Below the pieces are notes generated by a model that saw only the letters and a program-made list of their open reading frames with translations, made no database searches and had not been told where the DNA came from. From Arcobacter cryaerophilus gv. crypticus (GTDB taxonomy: Bacteria; Campylobacterota; Campylobacteria; Campylobacterales; Arcobacteraceae), in the NCBI RefSeq assembly GCF_002993025.1, contig NZ_NXGI01000012.1:155879-219878 (forward strand): a stretch of DNA of 64,000 nucleotides, written 5' to 3'. The first letter of the stretch is position 1, and every line of letters begins with the position of its first letter. Positions 63,813 through 64,000 of the stretch are shown piece after piece. Made by a program: the position numbers and the translations under genes.

Positions 63813-64000
63813 ATGAAAACAAATATGAAACTTTGTGTATCTTTGGATTTAGAAAGTAGTGCAGAAAATCTTGCTTTAGTTGAAGAAATCAAAGATTTTG
63901 ATATTTGGTTAAAAGTTGGATTTAGAACATATCTAAGAGATGGTAAAAAGTTCTTAGAAGATTTAAAAGCCATAAATCCAAACTTTAAAATCTTTTTAGA
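63813..64000 (+). CDS. pyrF: Orotidine 5'-phosphate decarboxylase (3' part beyond window)
   Basis: The first 62 codons are present. [20 protein letters not shown] and [13 protein letters not shown] are typical of PyrF, where the Asp in the first strand and the Lys of the KVG strand shape the active site. It makes UMP. RBS AAAGG upstream; an internal ATG four codons in is an alternative start. The gene runs off the right edge. Confidence 0.88.
   Translation, partial: MKTNMKLCVSLDLESSAENLALVEEIKDFDIWLKVGFRTYLRDGKKFLEDLKAINPNFKIFL

Overview
The window is an AT-rich (roughly 27-30 % GC by eye), gene-dense chromosomal segment that reads like a member of the Campylobacterota, most probably the Arcobacter/Aliarcobacter group. 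The clues are chorismate dehydratase MqnA of the futalosine menaquinone route, histidine kinases with an AHQWRQPL-type H-box, many Cache/PAS/GGDEF sensors, a cytoplasmic zinc-binding chemoreceptor, a TRAP dicarboxylate transporter, and an F0 subunit c with a signal-like N-terminus. No 16S rRNA is present, so the assignment is inference. I found no tRNA or rRNA gene, insertion sequence, prophage or CRISPR array.

Layout. 1-2.3 kb: rpmH-rnpA-yidD-yidC on the minus strand. 2.4-5.7 kb: clpB behind a CIRCE operator, divergent from rnhB. 5.7-11.8 kb: a MacAB-TolC-type exporter head-to-head with a Fur-boxed exbB-exbD-tonB cluster. 11.8-14.8 kb: a diguanylate cyclase with two substrate-binding-protein-like sensor domains, and a DD-carboxypeptidase. 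15-18.7 kb: groES-groEL with a second CIRCE, then panD-ybaB-ispA. 18.8-33.5 kb: a cyclophilin, then a long minus-strand run (cheW, xseA, ubiE, an orphan ParA-like pair, ymdB, two sensor kinases of which one looks ATPase-dead, a response regulator, a CZB chemoreceptor, a BaiN-like flavoprotein and a CpxP/R/A-like trio). 33.6-38.9 kb: a Cache-PAS-GGDEF protein, an endonuclease/phosphatase-fold protein and a divergent two-component pair. 39-41.8 kb: TRAP transporter dctPQM. 42-45.8 kb: a Fur-boxed ABC transporter with an NnrS-family membrane protein. 45.8-47.8 kb: atpE and an unassigned envelope protein. 47.8-53.6 kb: a Fur-boxed imelysin/di-haem oxidase/imelysin/desaturase/cytochrome c peroxidase operon. 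53.6-60 kb: cyclophilin, ftsI divergent from ftsW-murG, uppP-mqnA. 60-64 kb: moaD-moaE-PHP phosphatase, glnA, ribH-nusB-pyrF.

Functionally the window mixes housekeeping (protein quality control under HrcA/CIRCE, peptidoglycan synthesis, menaquinone and cofactor synthesis) with environmental sensing and three clusters that carry Fur-like boxes. The most novel-looking parts are the two Fur-boxed periplasmic modules (ABC-NnrS, and imelysin-di-haem-imelysin-desaturase-peroxidase), the orphan ParA-like ATPase with a small tail-anchored partner, the chemoreceptor/kinase/pseudokinase operon, and two genes (rnpA and the BaiN-like flavoprotein) whose family-conserved N-termini can only be reached from an ATT start codon.
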